A stretch of 64,000 nucleotides of DNA, from the NCBI RefSeq assembly GCF_000421165.1, contig NZ_ATWI01000009.1, positions 434,001-498,000 of the forward strand, in the 5' to 3' direction. The stretch's first letter is position 1; every line of letters begins with the position of its first letter. The position numbers and the translations under genes were made by a program. The stretch comes from Marinobacter daepoensis DSM 16072 (GTDB lineage Bacteria; Pseudomonadota; Gammaproteobacteria; Pseudomonadales; Oleiphilaceae). This document shows positions 1 to 12,544 of the stretch, in pieces. Under the pieces are notes generated by a model that was not told the DNA's origin, made no database searches, and worked only from the letters and a program-made list of their open reading frames with translations.

Positions 1-332
1 CAAAGAATCTGAATACCCCAGACTACATACACAAACATCACGAGCACACAGGCTGCCTGAAGCAGAAAACGCGGCATCGCAGATTTGATGTAGTCGGTAG
101 AAACTGTCCACAAACCAACCCACGCGTGCCCGGCGATGGACAACAGCGCAAGCAGGCTGAAGATTTTAAACCACCCCTGCGCGAAGAGCGCTGACCAGGC
201 CTGGTAATCAACCTCTGTGGTTACAAAGAAGCCCAGCAGAAACAACGTATACAGAGCCAATACGTAAGCGGTAACACGCTGGATGATCCAGTCCTGAATA
301 CCGTTTCGACCAATGTTCGTTACACTGTTCAT
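1..332 (-). CDS. sdhD: Succinate dehydrogenase membrane anchor subunit SdhD (3' end outside window)
   Basis: This is one of the two membrane subunits that anchor succinate dehydrogenase (complex II) in the inner membrane, where electrons pass from succinate to quinone. The visible 110 residues begin MNSVTNIGRNGIQDWIIQRV, which matches the SdhD family start, and contain hydrophobic helices with the HAWVGLWTVSTDYIK segment typical of the haem/quinone region. The ATG at 332 overlaps the sdhC stop in an ATGA arrangement, suggesting translational coupling; an ATG two codons upstream (338) is possible. The gene runs off the left edge; sdhA and sdhB are expected beyond it. Confidence 0.9.
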   Translation of the reverse strand, partial: MNSVTNIGRNGIQDWIIQRVTAYVLALYTLFLLGFFVTTEVDYQAWSALFAQGWFKIFSLLALLSIAGHAWVGLWTVSTDYIKSAMPRFLLQAACVLVMFVYVVWGIQIL

Positions 333-706
333 GCCCATACCCAGACTCCTGCCAGAACGATGAGAACAACGGAGACCGCAATCGTGGCCTTCGCGGCGAG
401 ACGCCCGCTTTCAAGCTCTTCGGCGATGCCGGCGTCCATCAGCAGGTGCTTGATACCTGCAACCAGGTGGTACAGCAGAGCAGACAGGATGCCCCAGATG
501 ATCAGCTTCGCAAGGAAACTGTCCAGCAGCTCATTTACACGGTTGAAGCCATCTTCTCCGGACAGGGAGAGATCCAGACCGTACATCAGGAAAGCAACAC
601 CAACGAAGATGATGATGCCGCTGATACGATGCAGGATCGAGGTAATGGCTGGCAGCGGAAAATGAAACTTGCCGAGATCGAGATTTACTGGTCGTTTGCT
701 ATTCAC
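329..706 (-). CDS. sdhC: Succinate dehydrogenase cytochrome b556 subunit SdhC
   Basis: SdhC pairs with SdhD to hold haem b and the ubiquinone site of complex II in the inner membrane. The 125-residue product has the family N-terminus (RPVNLDLGKFHFPLPAI), the SILHRISG quinone-site motif at about residues 23-30 and YHLVAGIKHLLMD at 79-91, which contains the haem ligand histidine (His80). Three membrane helices are apparent. The start codon is GTG at 706, supported by the family length and N-terminus. It is the first gene of the sdh operon and is divergent from gltA, the same arrangement known in enteric bacteria and pseudomonads. Confidence 0.95.
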   Translation of the reverse strand: MNSKRPVNLDLGKFHFPLPAITSILHRISGIIIFVGVAFLMYGLDLSLSGEDGFNRVNELLDSFLAKLIIWGILSALLYHLVAGIKHLLMDAGIAEELESGRLAAKATIAVSVVLIVLAGVWVWA

Positions 707-1182
707 AGCGCTCTCACACTCTCTCTTGGTTCCGCGGGACCGCTAAGCGGTGGCGGATGGTTGGTATGTTGGGACCGGAGAATCGATACGATACCGATAA
801 CCGATTGGTTCAGGAGGGAGAATGACTACCCGGTAGCTTGCTATACTCAAGCCTGCAAGCAGATGCATCCCCGATTCCGGGCTACGGATTATAAGGAGAC
901 ACCCCGGTAATTACAAACTTGCAACAACGCCTCAAGCCTTGCCGAGTGTAGCCCCAACCCATCTATAAGGCTTATTGACAAAAACAATTTCACCCGCAGC
1001 GGCCTGATATTCCGGATATCCCTCATTTACACGCGGGAATAATTTTGCCGTTTTCAACACCCGTGCATTGACAAAAGAAGCTGACGCCCTATATTTTGCC
1101 GCCAGTTTTGCGATAATACGCGCTTTCTGGCGCATCTACACATGCAGAAAAGCTGTTATAGCTAATCAGACAGGAGAGCACC
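707..1182. other. Intergenic regulatory region between sdhC and gltA
   Basis: These 476 bases separate two divergently transcribed TCA-cycle units. A good gltA promoter is visible near 1068-1095. No equally convincing promoter for sdhC stands out on the other strand. Open frames at 446-910 and 932-1135 have no ribosome binding site or recognisable product and are regarded as chance. A regulatory region of this size is normal for this locus. Confidence 0.6.
1068..1095 (+). promoter_or_regulatory. Predicted sigma-70 promoter of gltA
   Basis: TTGACA at 1068-1073 and TATATT at 1090-1095 are separated by 16 bases. The inferred start point near 1102 leaves an 80-base leader, ending in the ribosome site CAGGAGAG just before the gltA ATG. 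This is pattern matching only. Confidence 0.55.
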
Positions 1183-2457
1183 ATGACCGACAGGAAAGCC
1201 ACGCTCTCGGTGGGAGATAAGTCCATTGAGCTACCGGTTTACTCCGGCACCGTCGGCCCTGACGTTATCGACGTACGCGGCCTGGTACAGGAAGGCGTTT
1301 TCACCTACGACCCTGGGTTTGTATCCACCGCAGCCTGCGAATCAGCCATCACCTACATTGATGGCGCCAAAGGCGTATTGCTACATCGCGGTTACCCAAT
1401 CGACCAACTGGCGGAATACTCCGACTTCCTGGAAGTCTGCTACCTGCTTCTGAACGGCGAACTGCCAAGCGAAGAAGAAAATAAGCAGTTCCACGAGACC
1501 ATCAAAAACCACACCATGCTGCACGATCAGATGCGCAACTTCTTCAACGGCTTCCGCCGTGACGCGCATCCAATGGCCATCATGTGTGGTGTTGTAGGCG
1601 CCCTGTCTGCTTTCTACCACGACCAGATGGACGTCTCCGATCCCAAACAGCGCGAGATCACCGGCCACCGCCTGATCGCCAAGATGCCCACTATTGCGGC
1701 CTGGTGCTACAAATATTCCATGGGTCAGCCATTCATGTACCCGCGGAACGATCTGTCCTATGCCGAGAACTTCCTGCACATGATGTTCGGCACGCCCTGC
1801 GAGGAATACAAGCCGAACCCTGTTCTGGCCAACGCCATGGACAAGATTTTCATTCTGCACGCTGACCATGAGCAGAATGCGTCCACCTCCACGGTTCGCC
1901 TTGCGGGCTCCACCGGCGCCAACCCTTACGCTTGTATCGCCTCCGGCATTGCGGCTCTGTGGGGTCCGGCTCACGGCGGCGCGAACGAAGCCGTGCTCGA
2001 CATGCTGGCCGAGATTGGCGACGAGTCCAACATTGAGAAATTCATTGCGAAGGCGAAGGACAAAGACGATCCGTTCCGCCTGATGGGCTTCGGCCACCGG
2101 GTTTACAAGAACTTCGATCCACGCGCCAAGGTTATGGCGCAGACTGCGCACGAAGTCCTGAGCGAGCTTGGCCTGGAAAACGATCCGCTGCTCAAAATTG
2201 CTCAGCGCCTGGAAAAGATTGCTCTGGAAGACGAATACTTCGTTCAGCGCCAGCTGTACCCGAACGTAGACTTCTATTCGGGCATCATCCTGAAGGCTAT
2301 TGGCATTCCGACCTCCATGTTTACGGTTATTTTTGCCATGTCCCGAACCATTGGCTGGTTCTCCCACTGGAACGAGATGGTCAGCGGCGCAAACCGCATC
2401 GGCCGCCCTCGCCAGCTGTACACTGGCTCTCCCAAGCGAGACTACCCAAAGAAATAA
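1183..2457 (+). CDS. gltA: Citrate synthase (type II, hexameric family)
   Basis: Condenses acetyl-CoA with oxaloacetate to citrate, the first step of the TCA cycle, in the cytoplasm. The 424-residue length fits the gammaproteobacterial NADH-sensitive type. The catalytic triad is intact: His264 in [10 protein letters not shown], His305 in GFGHRVYKN and Asp363 in NVDFYSG; the signature [14 protein letters not shown] is complete. The ATG at 1183 has CAGGAGAG six to eight bases upstream. The gene stands alone, divergent from sdhC, and is followed by a strong bidirectional terminator. Confidence 0.98.
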   Translation: MTDRKATLSVGDKSIELPVYSGTVGPDVIDVRGLVQEGVFTYDPGFVSTAACESAITYIDGAKGVLLHRGYPIDQLAEYSDFLEVCYLLLNGELPSEEENKQFHETIKNHTMLHDQMRNFFNGFRRDAHPMAIMCGVVGALSAFYHDQMDVSDPKQREITGHRLIAKMPTIAAWCYKYSMGQPFMYPRNDLSYAENFLHMMFGTPCEEYKPNPVLANAMDKIFILHADHEQNASTSTVRLAGSTGANPYACIASGIAALWGPAHGGANEAVLDMLAEIGDESNIEKFIAKAKDKDDPFRLMGFGHRVYKNFDPRAKVMAQTAHEVLSELGLENDPLLKIAQRLEKIALEDEYFVQRQLYPNVDFYSGIILKAIGIPTSMFTVIFAMSRTIGWFSHWNEMVSGANRIGRPRQLYTGSPKRDYPKK

Positions 2458-2470
2458 GCAGTCTCGTCAT

Positions 2471-2508
2471 CCAACAAAAAGCCGCTGAAATCAGCGGCTT
2501 TTTGTTGG
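2471..2508. terminator. Bidirectional rho-independent terminator between gltA and the M48 gene
   Basis: A perfect 18-base inverted repeat with a 2-base loop: the arms are 2471-2488 and 2491-2508. The GC core AGCCGCTGA/TCAGCGGCT is flanked by A5 and T5 runs, so it can stop transcription from both convergent genes. Confidence 0.9.
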
Positions 2509-2535
2509 CATTTACCTCGACCAGGCATTCACCAC

Positions 2536-3744
2536 TCAACGACAACCGGACGGAAGATAGTCATTTGTGACGTTTTGCCCGTAGCAGGCCCAGACCAGGC
2601 CTGATTCCGTAACTTCCGGCTCCAGTACAATGTATTCCGACTCCCCTGACTCATCCACCCCCATCTCGACACCAATCACTCCCCCGTCGTAGACATCGAT
2701 AGAGTATCCCTGAGACTCATCCTCCAGGACTCCGGGGCCGTACCCCAGATCTTCCATCGAACCCGGCCACGCCTGATACTCATCCACAAAGACCTCGACG
2801 GAACTGGTTACCTCCATGGCCTCAAGATAAGCGCCCTGATAGCGAACCCGCTCCGTATACTCCTGATACTGAGGAACCGCGACTGCCGCCAACACACCGA
2901 CAAGGGCCACAACGATGATCAGTGAGGCTGCTCCGCCGCCGACACCCAGCCTCGGAACAAACAGCGCCAGAAACCACGCAAGCTTACTCCTGCCAGGGTG
3001 AGACACTTCCCGACCTTCCGAAAGCGCCATCGCTGTCGCCATACGCTTGGTTAACCAGGGATAATCCGCCGTCAGCTCATTGAACGACATCCAAAAACCC
3101 CGGGTAGCTGCAACCTGACCAACGAAGGCATCCACATTAATCGTCGCCCACCGGGTATCGCCCGCAGCGATGGCGGCAAGTGCCGCTTTGATGTCCTCCG
3201 GCGACTGACAGCAAGCCACACCATAGCGATCACAAGTGTACTCGCCCGCCCTTCTCAACGCCGGCCCCAGCAGCGGCAACCAGGCCGCGGGCGCCAGCAC
3301 AGGCCCCCATGACAAATGCTTTCGATGAACATGCCCCAGCTCGTGTCCGATATAGAAATCAATTGCACCAGGCTGATCCTCCAGCGCATCAACCACATCG
3401 GTAAAGAGCACGACAAAGTGGCGCCCCAGGAATTTAGTGGCAAGCGCATTAAAAAAATCCGTCCGCAAAAGGTACGCTTCCGGCACCTCTCTGACGCCCA
3501 CCCGATCGCAACAGCGCAGCAATCGTTCGTGTAGATCCGGGTACTGCTCCTGGGTAATTCGTACCCCAGACCCCTTAAGGTGTGAAATGAACGCCGAGTG
3601 GGCAAACAGGAAGAACACGTATGCCGCGAGCAAGTAGATCAGCACAATGCCCAACGTCCCCACGACCAGCGCCAACCAGATCAACAACGCAAGCACCGCC
3701 GTTATCAGAAATAACGGTTTCTCATTTTTATAGACAAGCTTCAT
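2536..3744 (-). CDS. Membrane M48 metallopeptidase fused to a type IV pilin-like C-terminal domain
   Basis: This 402-residue protein joins two parts. Residues 10-50 form one or two membrane helices; residues 85-240 carry an M48 zinc peptidase domain with HELGH at 134-138 and the third-ligand motif EYTCD (Glu168). Residues 274-300 then read like the N-terminal helix of a type IV pilin (IIVVALVGVLAAVAVPQYQEYT), followed by a pilin-like head ending in a WxC...YLPSGCR pattern (Trp385, Cys387, Cys401), the usual disulfide-bounded D-region. A prepilin cleavage site and Glu5 are missing, so the helix probably serves as an internal membrane segment rather than being processed by PilD. The ATG at 3744 is the natural start. 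The substrate is unknown. The gene stands alone and converges on gltA. Confidence 0.85.
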   Translation of the reverse strand: MKLVYKNEKPLFLITAVLALLIWLALVVGTLGIVLIYLLAAYVFFLFAHSAFISHLKGSGVRITQEQYPDLHERLLRCCDRVGVREVPEAYLLRTDFFNALATKFLGRHFVVLFTDVVDALEDQPGAIDFYIGHELGHVHRKHLSWGPVLAPAAWLPLLGPALRRAGEYTCDRYGVACCQSPEDIKAALAAIAAGDTRWATINVDAFVGQVAATRGFWMSFNELTADYPWLTKRMATAMALSEGREVSHPGRSKLAWFLALFVPRLGVGGGAASLIIVVALVGVLAAVAVPQYQEYTERVRYQGAYLEAMEVTSSVEVFVDEYQAWPGSMEDLGYGPGVLEDESQGYSIDVYDGGVIGVEMGVDESGESEYIVLEPEVTESGLVWACYGQNVTNDYLPSGCR

Positions 3745-4076
3745 TCAGATCCCTCAACAAAAACGACGGAGAACGTCAACGCTCTCCCTTTTGGAGCCAG
3801 GCAACAGAGATGTGAACCCAGGGCAGGTAAAATTTCGGTTCTAACAGCCTTTGCGCATCCGTGCAGCTAGCCTGCCAAGTATAAAAATGCCACTCGTCGA
3901 GATCCATCAGTTTGGCTCCAGGAGTACCGACACGCTTGCACATTTGCGACCCAGCTCATCCTTTAAAGCCCCATCTCGAGCGCACCTTTTTTCGGATTCA
4001 CAACCAAAATCTTCCATTCCCCGACCGCCACCCTGATAATCATCCAAACCTGATACTCAAAATCTGGAGCAAACCA
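3745..4076. other. Divergent intergenic region, no gene recognised
   Basis: These 332 bases lie between the start codons of the M48 gene and the dehydrogenase gene. I see no convincing promoter pair, repeat or RNA. The open frame that reaches from 3912 into the dehydrogenase lacks the dinucleotide-fold start and has no ribosome site, and the 61-codon frame at 3851-4036 looks like chance. Confidence 0.5.
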
Positions 4077-4952
4077 ATGACAACAACAGTCGCTTTTATC
4101 GGCCTGGGCGTAATGGGTTACCCAATGGCCGGACATCTGGCAAAGGCCGGTTTGACGGTACGGGTCTGGAACCGCTCCCGGGAAAAATCAACGCAATGGG
4201 CCTCCGAATATTCCGGAAGCGCTTGTGAGACCATCGCAAGTGCAGTTCAGGGCGCAGATATGGTGATGACCTGCGTAGGCGCAGACAAAGACCTGACCGA
4301 AGTCTTTGAAGGCCCGGCAGGCATTATCGCCAACGCCCCCGCAGGGGCCATCCTCATTGACCACACGACCGCGTCCGCCGGCATTGCCGAGCAACTGGCA
4401 GAATCCGCGAAAGCCCGACAGCAAGCCTTCATTGATGCACCCGTCTCCGGAGGACAACAAGGCGCGGAGAATGGCGCCCTGACCATCATGTGTGGCGGGT
4501 CTGAAGCGTCTTTTGAGGCAGCAAAGCCTGTGATGGAGCACTACGCCAGAGCCATCAACCTGATGGGCCCGGCGGGCAGCGGCCAGAAAACCAAGATGGT
4601 GAACCAGATTGCCATCGCCGGACTGGTCCAGGGCCTGTCTGAAGCCCTGCACTTTGCCGAGCAAGCCAATCTGGATGCCCGGAAGGTCGTTGATGTTATC
4701 TCAAAAGGTGCAGCGCAATCCTGGCAAATGGAAAACCGCTCGGACACCATGATTGATGGCAAGTTCGAGCACGGATTCGCGGTCGACTGGATGCGCAAAG
4801 ATCTTGGCATTTGCCTTGAGGAGGCTCGAAAGGTCAACGCCTCCCTGCCGGTAGCGGCACTCGTCGACCAATTCTATGCCGACGTGCAGGCCATGGGCGG
4901 CAATCGGTGGGATACATCTTCTCTGATTCAGCGCCTGCGGAAGTTTCGGTGA
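4077..4952 (+). CDS. NAD(P)-dependent beta-hydroxyacid dehydrogenase (3-hydroxyisobutyrate dehydrogenase family)
   Basis: A soluble oxidoreductase of the 3-hydroxyisobutyrate / tartronate semialdehyde reductase family. The N-terminal Rossmann motif is GLGVMGYPMAGHLAKAG at 9-25; DAPVSGGQQGAENGALTIM at 120-138 is the substrate-binding signature, and Lys173 in GSGQKTKMVNQ is the expected catalytic lysine. The exact substrate cannot be read from sequence. The start at 4077 gives 291 residues, the usual family length, and has TCTGGAG upstream; the open frame extends 55 codons further but without a ribosome site or conserved residues. No operon partner is present. Confidence 0.85.
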   Translation: MTTTVAFIGLGVMGYPMAGHLAKAGLTVRVWNRSREKSTQWASEYSGSACETIASAVQGADMVMTCVGADKDLTEVFEGPAGIIANAPAGAILIDHTTASAGIAEQLAESAKARQQAFIDAPVSGGQQGAENGALTIMCGGSEASFEAAKPVMEHYARAINLMGPAGSGQKTKMVNQIAIAGLVQGLSEALHFAEQANLDARKVVDVISKGAAQSWQMENRSDTMIDGKFEHGFAVDWMRKDLGICLEEARKVNASLPVAALVDQFYADVQAMGGNRWDTSSLIQRLRKFR

Positions 4953-4967
4953 CGCCAGAACGAATCA

Positions 4968-5002
4968 GACTCACCCTGCTGCCCATGGCAGAAGGGTGAG
5001 TC
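4968..5002. terminator. Bidirectional terminator between the dehydrogenase gene and topA
   Basis: A perfect 10-base stem (GACTCACCCT / AGGGTGAGTC) encloses a second stem CTGCC/GGCAG with a CAT loop. A TATTTTTTCTT stretch lies 9 bases after it on the plus strand, inside the 3' end of topA. Confidence 0.75.
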
Positions 5003-5009
5003 GCTTACC

Positions 5010-7649
5010 CTATTTTTTCTTATCTCGCGGCACCCAGCGCCCGCCTTCGTACCACGCAGACCAACCCGTCGCCTTGCCGTCCTTTTCGGACATTACATAC
5101 TGCTCTTTCGACTTGCGACTGTAACGAATCACCGTTGGATTGCCCTCGGGATCTTTTTCCGGTGCATCCATCAGGTAATCGTATTTAGGATCGATCTCCT
5201 TCCGGTGCGGCTTGATCTCCATCACCCGAGGTGGCCGGGTTTCCCGGTTTTTCGGGAATTTACTGGCCGCCAAAAACAGCCCTGAGGCACCGTCGCGAAG
5301 GACGTAGGTGTCATCCACCTTCTCACACTGCAGCTCCGGCATGGGCACAGGGTCCATTTTGGGAGGCGCGGGCTCACCACTTTTCAGCAGTTTCCGGGTA
5401 TTTTTACATTCCGTGTTGGTGCATCCAAAGTACTTACCAAAACGACCCGTTTTTAACTGCATTTCGGAGCCGCATTTGTCGCACTCAAGCGTCGGCCCAT
5501 CGTATCCCTTGATCCGAAAACTACCCTCTTCGACTTCATATCCGGAACAGTCCGGGTTGTTACCGCAAACATGCAGCTTTCGTTTTTCGTCAATCAGGTA
5601 GCTGTCCATGGCGGTACCGCACTTGGCACATCGACGCTTCATCCGAAGCAGTCTGGTTTCACCCTCGCCCTCGACATCATCATCAGCACTGACCACCTCG
5701 TCGCCAGACACCAGATTAATCGTGGTCTTACAACGCTCTTTCGGCGGAAGTGAATAACCGGAACAGCCCAGAAAAACCCCGGTACTGGCAACCCGGATCT
5801 GCATATTGCGCGCGCAGGTCGGGCACGGGATGTCGGTTTCCGTAGGCAGATTCGCACGCATGCCATCCTCGGACCGTTCAGCACTCTCCAGCTGATTACG
5901 GAACTTGGCATAGAAATCGTTGAGGACTTTTTTCCACTGAACATCACCTTCGGCAATATCGTCCAGCTCATCCTCAAGCCGCGCCGTGAAATCGTAATCC
6001 ATCAGATTCGGGAACGACTCCGCCAACCTTTCGGTAACGATTTCGCCCATCTTTTCAGCATAGAATCGACGATTCTGGAGCTGTACATAGCCCCGATCCT
6101 GAATCGTGGAAATAATCGAGGCATAAGTTGAGGGACGGCCAATGCCCTGCTTTTCAAGCTCCTTGACCAGACTGGCCTCCGTGTAGCGCGGAGCCGGCTT
6201 GGTAAAATGCTGGGTAGGTTCCAGCTTTTTGAGGTCCAGCGCCTCGTCCACCTTGATGTCCGGCAACGCCACATCTTCATCTTTCTTGGCGGATTGGGGC
6301 GCAGCCTTCAGAAAACCATCAAACTTGACGATCCGGCCACGGGTCCGTAACTCATATTCACCATTGGCAACAACGATGGACGTACTGAGAAACTCGGCGT
6401 CGGCCATCTGGCAGGCAATAAACTGTCTCCAGATCAGGTCATAAAGTTTCTCGGCATCCTTCTCAAGGCCCGTAATATCCGCAGAGCGGCGGGACACATC
6501 GGTCGGCCGGATTGCCTCGTGCGCCTCTTGTGCGCCTTCCTTACTGCCGTAGACGCGCGGATTTTCAGGAAGATAACGCTCGCCGAACTGCTTCTCGATA
6601 AAATCCCGGCAACCAGCAACCGCATCCTGGCTCAGGTTCGTGGAATCGGTACGCATGTAGGTAATGAAGCCGGCTTCATAGAGGCGCTGAGCCAACATCA
6701 TGGTCTTTTTGACACTAAAGCCCATCCGGTTGCTTGCGGCCTGCTGGAGCGTTGAAGTAATAAATGGTGCAGACGGACGCGAACGCGTCGGCTTGTCTTC
6801 ACGCTTCGCAACCTTGAACGCACCAGCCTTCAGGCGGTTGACATGCTCGCTGCTCTGGGCTTCATTAACCGGCCGGTAGGGCTTGTCGTCGTAGCGGGTA
6901 ACCTCAAAACGAACGGGCTCACCGCCCCCCCCGGTCGCCAGGTCAGCGTGCAACTGCCAGAATTCCTCCGGAACAAATTTCCGGATTTCCCGCTCACGCT
7001 CAACAATAAGACGGACAGCCACCGACTGCACCCGGCCAGCAGACAGTCCTCGGGCAATCTTGGCCCAAAGCAGCGGGGACACCATATACCCGACCACCCG
7101 GTCCAGAAAGCGCCGGGCCTGCTGCGCATTTACGCGGTTATTGTCCAGGCTACCCGGATCTTCAAAGGCTGCCCGGATAGCCCGCTTGGTGATTTCATTA
7201 AAGACTACCCGGCGATACTTTTCGGGCTCACCACCAATAGTCTCCTGAAGGTGCCAGGCAATAGCCTCTCCTTCGCGGTCCAAATCCGTTGCGAGATAGA
7301 TATGGTCTGCAGATTTAGCCAACCGTTTCAGCTCACTGACGACCTTTTCTTTACCCGGCAGTATCTCGTAACGTGCGCTCCAGTCCTTGTCCGGATCGAC
7401 CCCCATTCGGGCCACCAGTTGTTCCCGGGCTTTTCGCTTCTTGTGCGCGGCCTTTTCTTCCGGGCTCATCTTGCGCGTAGCGGCAGCCTGTTTCGCCCGC
7501 TCTTTCGGGTCTGACTGGCTCCCACTGCCACTGACAGGCAGGTCGCGGATGTGCCCAACACTGGATTTTACAATGTAATCCGAGCCCAGGTACTTGTTGA
7601 TGGTCTTCGCTTTCGCTGGCGACTCGACAATAACGAGACTTTTACCCAT
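5010..7649 (-). CDS. topA: DNA topoisomerase I (type IA)
   Basis: Relaxes negative supercoils through a 5'-phosphotyrosine intermediate. The 879-residue protein shows the TOPRIM start ([13 protein letters not shown]), the acidic motif [13 protein letters not shown], and the active-site tyrosine in [14 protein letters not shown]. The C-terminus carries three four-cysteine zinc fingers (CPTC..., CAKC..., CDKC...) followed by the FGKYFGCTN-type repeat and a lysine-rich end. Length matches the Escherichia coli enzyme (865) with a slightly longer charged insert after residue 40. It converges on the dehydrogenase gene and is transcribed alone. Confidence 0.98.
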   Translation of the reverse strand: MGKSLVIVESPAKAKTINKYLGSDYIVKSSVGHIRDLPVSGSGSQSDPKERAKQAAATRKMSPEEKAAHKKRKAREQLVARMGVDPDKDWSARYEILPGKEKVVSELKRLAKSADHIYLATDLDREGEAIAWHLQETIGGEPEKYRRVVFNEITKRAIRAAFEDPGSLDNNRVNAQQARRFLDRVVGYMVSPLLWAKIARGLSAGRVQSVAVRLIVEREREIRKFVPEEFWQLHADLATGGGGEPVRFEVTRYDDKPYRPVNEAQSSEHVNRLKAGAFKVAKREDKPTRSRPSAPFITSTLQQAASNRMGFSVKKTMMLAQRLYEAGFITYMRTDSTNLSQDAVAGCRDFIEKQFGERYLPENPRVYGSKEGAQEAHEAIRPTDVSRRSADITGLEKDAEKLYDLIWRQFIACQMADAEFLSTSIVVANGEYELRTRGRIVKFDGFLKAAPQSAKKDEDVALPDIKVDEALDLKKLEPTQHFTKPAPRYTEASLVKELEKQGIGRPSTYASIISTIQDRGYVQLQNRRFYAEKMGEIVTERLAESFPNLMDYDFTARLEDELDDIAEGDVQWKKVLNDFYAKFRNQLESAERSEDGMRANLPTETDIPCPTCARNMQIRVASTGVFLGCSGYSLPPKERCKTTINLVSGDEVVSADDDVEGEGETRLLRMKRRCAKCGTAMDSYLIDEKRKLHVCGNNPDCSGYEVEEGSFRIKGYDGPTLECDKCGSEMQLKTGRFGKYFGCTNTECKNTRKLLKSGEPAPPKMDPVPMPELQCEKVDDTYVLRDGASGLFLAASKFPKNRETRPPRVMEIKPHRKEIDPKYDYLMDAPEKDPEGNPTVIRYSRKSKEQYVMSEKDGKATGWSAWYEGGRWVPRDKKK

Positions 7650-7861
7650 ATCGGAGATCTGTATCCTTGGCGATCAATCGGTCAATAACTGAACCAAACC
7701 GTAAACTCGCATAAAAATCAGGCAACTGGAAAACACAAAGGCTGCCATTCTGTATAGGCCCACTGTTTTACAGGGTCAAGATTGGCAAGACAACCCATTC
7801 TTTAATTTCTGTCGTCCTTTTTTCGGGCTTCCGTCCCATTTTTCAGAGCCGGAAACAGGAA

Positions 7862-7881
7862 GGCCCGGCATAAGCCGGGCC
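7862..7881 (-). terminator. Rho-independent terminator of fadBA
   Basis: GGCCCGGC / GCCGGGCC stem with an ATAA loop, 33 bases after the fadA stop. Only a weak T-rich tail (TTCCTGTTTCC) follows on the minus strand. The rest of the 265-base gap to topA shows no gene. Confidence 0.7.
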
Positions 7882-7914
7882 CCCTGATTGAGCGATTCTG
7901 TCAGAGAGCTCTGA

Positions 7915-11270
<3,356 letters not shown>

Positions 11271-11413
11271 CAACTGATCTCCAGTCTGTGTTTGGAACTG
11301 CTGACAGCCAGTTGGCGCTAGCCGCCTGCCCGGCTGTTTGTGCAGCGAGATTTCGGTCACTGCCCGATCTTCCGATCCAAAAATTCATACAGTCGTTTGA
11401 ATCGTGAGGCAAC

Positions 11414-11442
11414 ACGATGGAAAAAAAACGGGCGTTTGTCAA
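11414..11442 (-). promoter_or_regulatory. Predicted fadB promoter
   Basis: On the minus strand TTGACA (11442-11437) is followed after 17 bases by CATCGT (11419-11414), a weak -10. The position, about 145 bases upstream of fadB, leaves a long leader. The spacer contains the palindrome listed separately. Inference from pattern only. Confidence 0.4.
11426..11437. promoter_or_regulatory. Putative PsrA (TetR-family fatty-acid regulator) operator
   Basis: AAACGGGCGTTT is a perfect palindrome (AAACG-N2-CGTTT) and fits the GAAAC-N4-GTTTC class of PsrA/FadP sites known to control fad genes in pseudomonads. It sits inside the spacer of the predicted fadB promoter, where a bound repressor would block RNA polymerase. 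A further half site (CGTTTGAA) is at about 11394-11401. The rest of the 316-base gap shows no gene. Confidence 0.5.
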
Positions 11443-11586
11443 TTTGTTTCTTAACGAAACCGGAGGAAAAAGAGAGCTGGCTCACGATGAGGACCGGAAA
11501 CCACTTGATTAGCCGACAGAGTTACTTTAACTTCGGAATGCGACTTTAGTCCACAATAATAAAACAGCATTACGGAGACTCATCCG

Positions 11587-12405
11587 ATGAAAGATGCCCG
11601 CTCGCGCTTCCGTTCGTTGGCTACCACGCTTATCCTTCTCTCACTCACAGCCGTTGGGGCCAAGGCCCAGGAATCAGGAGCCGAATTTCTTTCTGACCTC
11701 CACGATTTCCGCATCAACAACTACCTGGCACTGGACGCTTTCTACAGTTTCAGCGCCACAGGTGACACGGAAACGCTGAACCGAATTGTTGTCGGCGTCA
11801 ACAACGCCAACGACGCCATGAACTCAGTAGTTTCAAGCACCAGCGGCGCGCTCTCTGCGCAGCAGATAGAAGAGCTCAATCAGGAGTTTGACCAGTTCAA
11901 GAATCTGATGCGGGGCAATATCAACGAAGTCCGAGACCGGGGCTACCCTGACCTGCGACTGATGGCCGATCTGGCCAACCAGGCGCTGAACATGAATAAC
12001 CTCGCCACGGAACTTTATGCAGTGGCTCAGGAAAGCGGCGATGTTAAGCCAGATGCGAGGGTTGAATCCGCCCGTTCAGCTGCGGTGGTCATGGCCCAGA
12101 TGATGGCTCGCTACGCCGCCCGAACCCATTCGTCGGTGGCGCAAACCTTTCAGGGCGCATCCAGCGAAATCCCCCTTGACGAACAGGCCAAAACCTTTGA
12201 CCAACTGCTCGCGTCGATGCGAAACGGCCAGTCCAATGGCGACCTGAAATCCTCTCTGGACGACGTTGCCTCCAAGTGGCAATTCATACGGAGCTCATAC
12301 ATTAACTACAACGAAAACAACGTCGGCTTTGTCATCGACCGGTATTCCAAAGGCATCATTGAAGGCCTGACCAACGTCATCGACCTGATGCGCGCCAACG
12401 CCTGA
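11587..12405 (+). CDS. Secreted helical protein of unknown function
   Basis: A 272-residue protein that I do not recognise. It begins with a clear signal peptide (charged MKDARSRFR, hydrophobic LATTLILLSLTAVG, AKA-Q cleavage near residue 27), so it should be periplasmic or exported. The rest is almost all predicted helix, with long amphipathic stretches rich in Asn, Gln, Ala and Met and no cysteine; the pattern recalls a sensor-domain helical bundle such as those in pilus or chemoreceptor proteins, but no diagnostic motif is seen. ACGGAGACTC precedes the ATG. It is divergent from fadB and followed by a universal stress gene. Confidence 0.75.
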   Translation: MKDARSRFRSLATTLILLSLTAVGAKAQESGAEFLSDLHDFRINNYLALDAFYSFSATGDTETLNRIVVGVNNANDAMNSVVSSTSGALSAQQIEELNQEFDQFKNLMRGNINEVRDRGYPDLRLMADLANQALNMNNLATELYAVAQESGDVKPDARVESARSAAVVMAQMMARYAARTHSSVAQTFQGASSEIPLDEQAKTFDQLLASMRNGQSNGDLKSSLDDVASKWQFIRSSYINYNENNVGFVIDRYSKGIIEGLTNVIDLMRANA

Positions 12406-12452
12406 TTCCTCCCCGGGGCTGACACATATCCAGCCCCTCAATCCGGCGCTCG

Positions 12453-12495
12453 GTTGATGCCCGTCAGAATGACAAATCACTTTCCCCGGTATACT
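12453..12495 (+). promoter_or_regulatory. Possible Anr/FNR-type promoter of the universal stress gene
   Basis: TTGATGCCCGTCAG at 12453-12466 matches the FNR consensus in the first half (TTGAT) and 3 of 5 in the second. TATACT at 12490-12495 is a good -10; the start point inferred from it puts the box centre about 42 bases upstream, the usual activating position for FNR proteins. Confidence 0.4.
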
Positions 12496-12544
12496 CTCGG
12501 TATTATTCTGAACATATTCCCCAAAGCACAAAGGAGCATTACCC

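Noticed and set aside
446-910. 154-codon forward frame opposite sdhC
   Set aside because: Mostly the antisense of sdhC with low-quality protein sequence and no start signal.
975-1003. Second TTGACA (975-980) as an extra gltA promoter
   Set aside because: No acceptable -10 hexamer at 16-18 bases.
932-1135. 67-codon reverse frame between sdhC and gltA
   Set aside because: No ribosome site, no known similarity, and it overlaps the gltA promoter.
1381-2367. 328-codon frame antisense to gltA
   Set aside because: Typical shadow of a high-GC gene; gltA has all catalytic residues.
2536-3744. Interpretation of the pilin part as a processed prepilin
   Set aside because: No leader-peptide G/F-T-L-I-E motif; the helix is internal, after a soluble peptidase domain.
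3912-4076. Longer N-terminus for the hydroxyisobutyrate dehydrogenase-family gene
   Set aside because: The added 55 residues are not dehydrogenase-like, while ATG 4077 has a ribosome site and starts the Rossmann fold.
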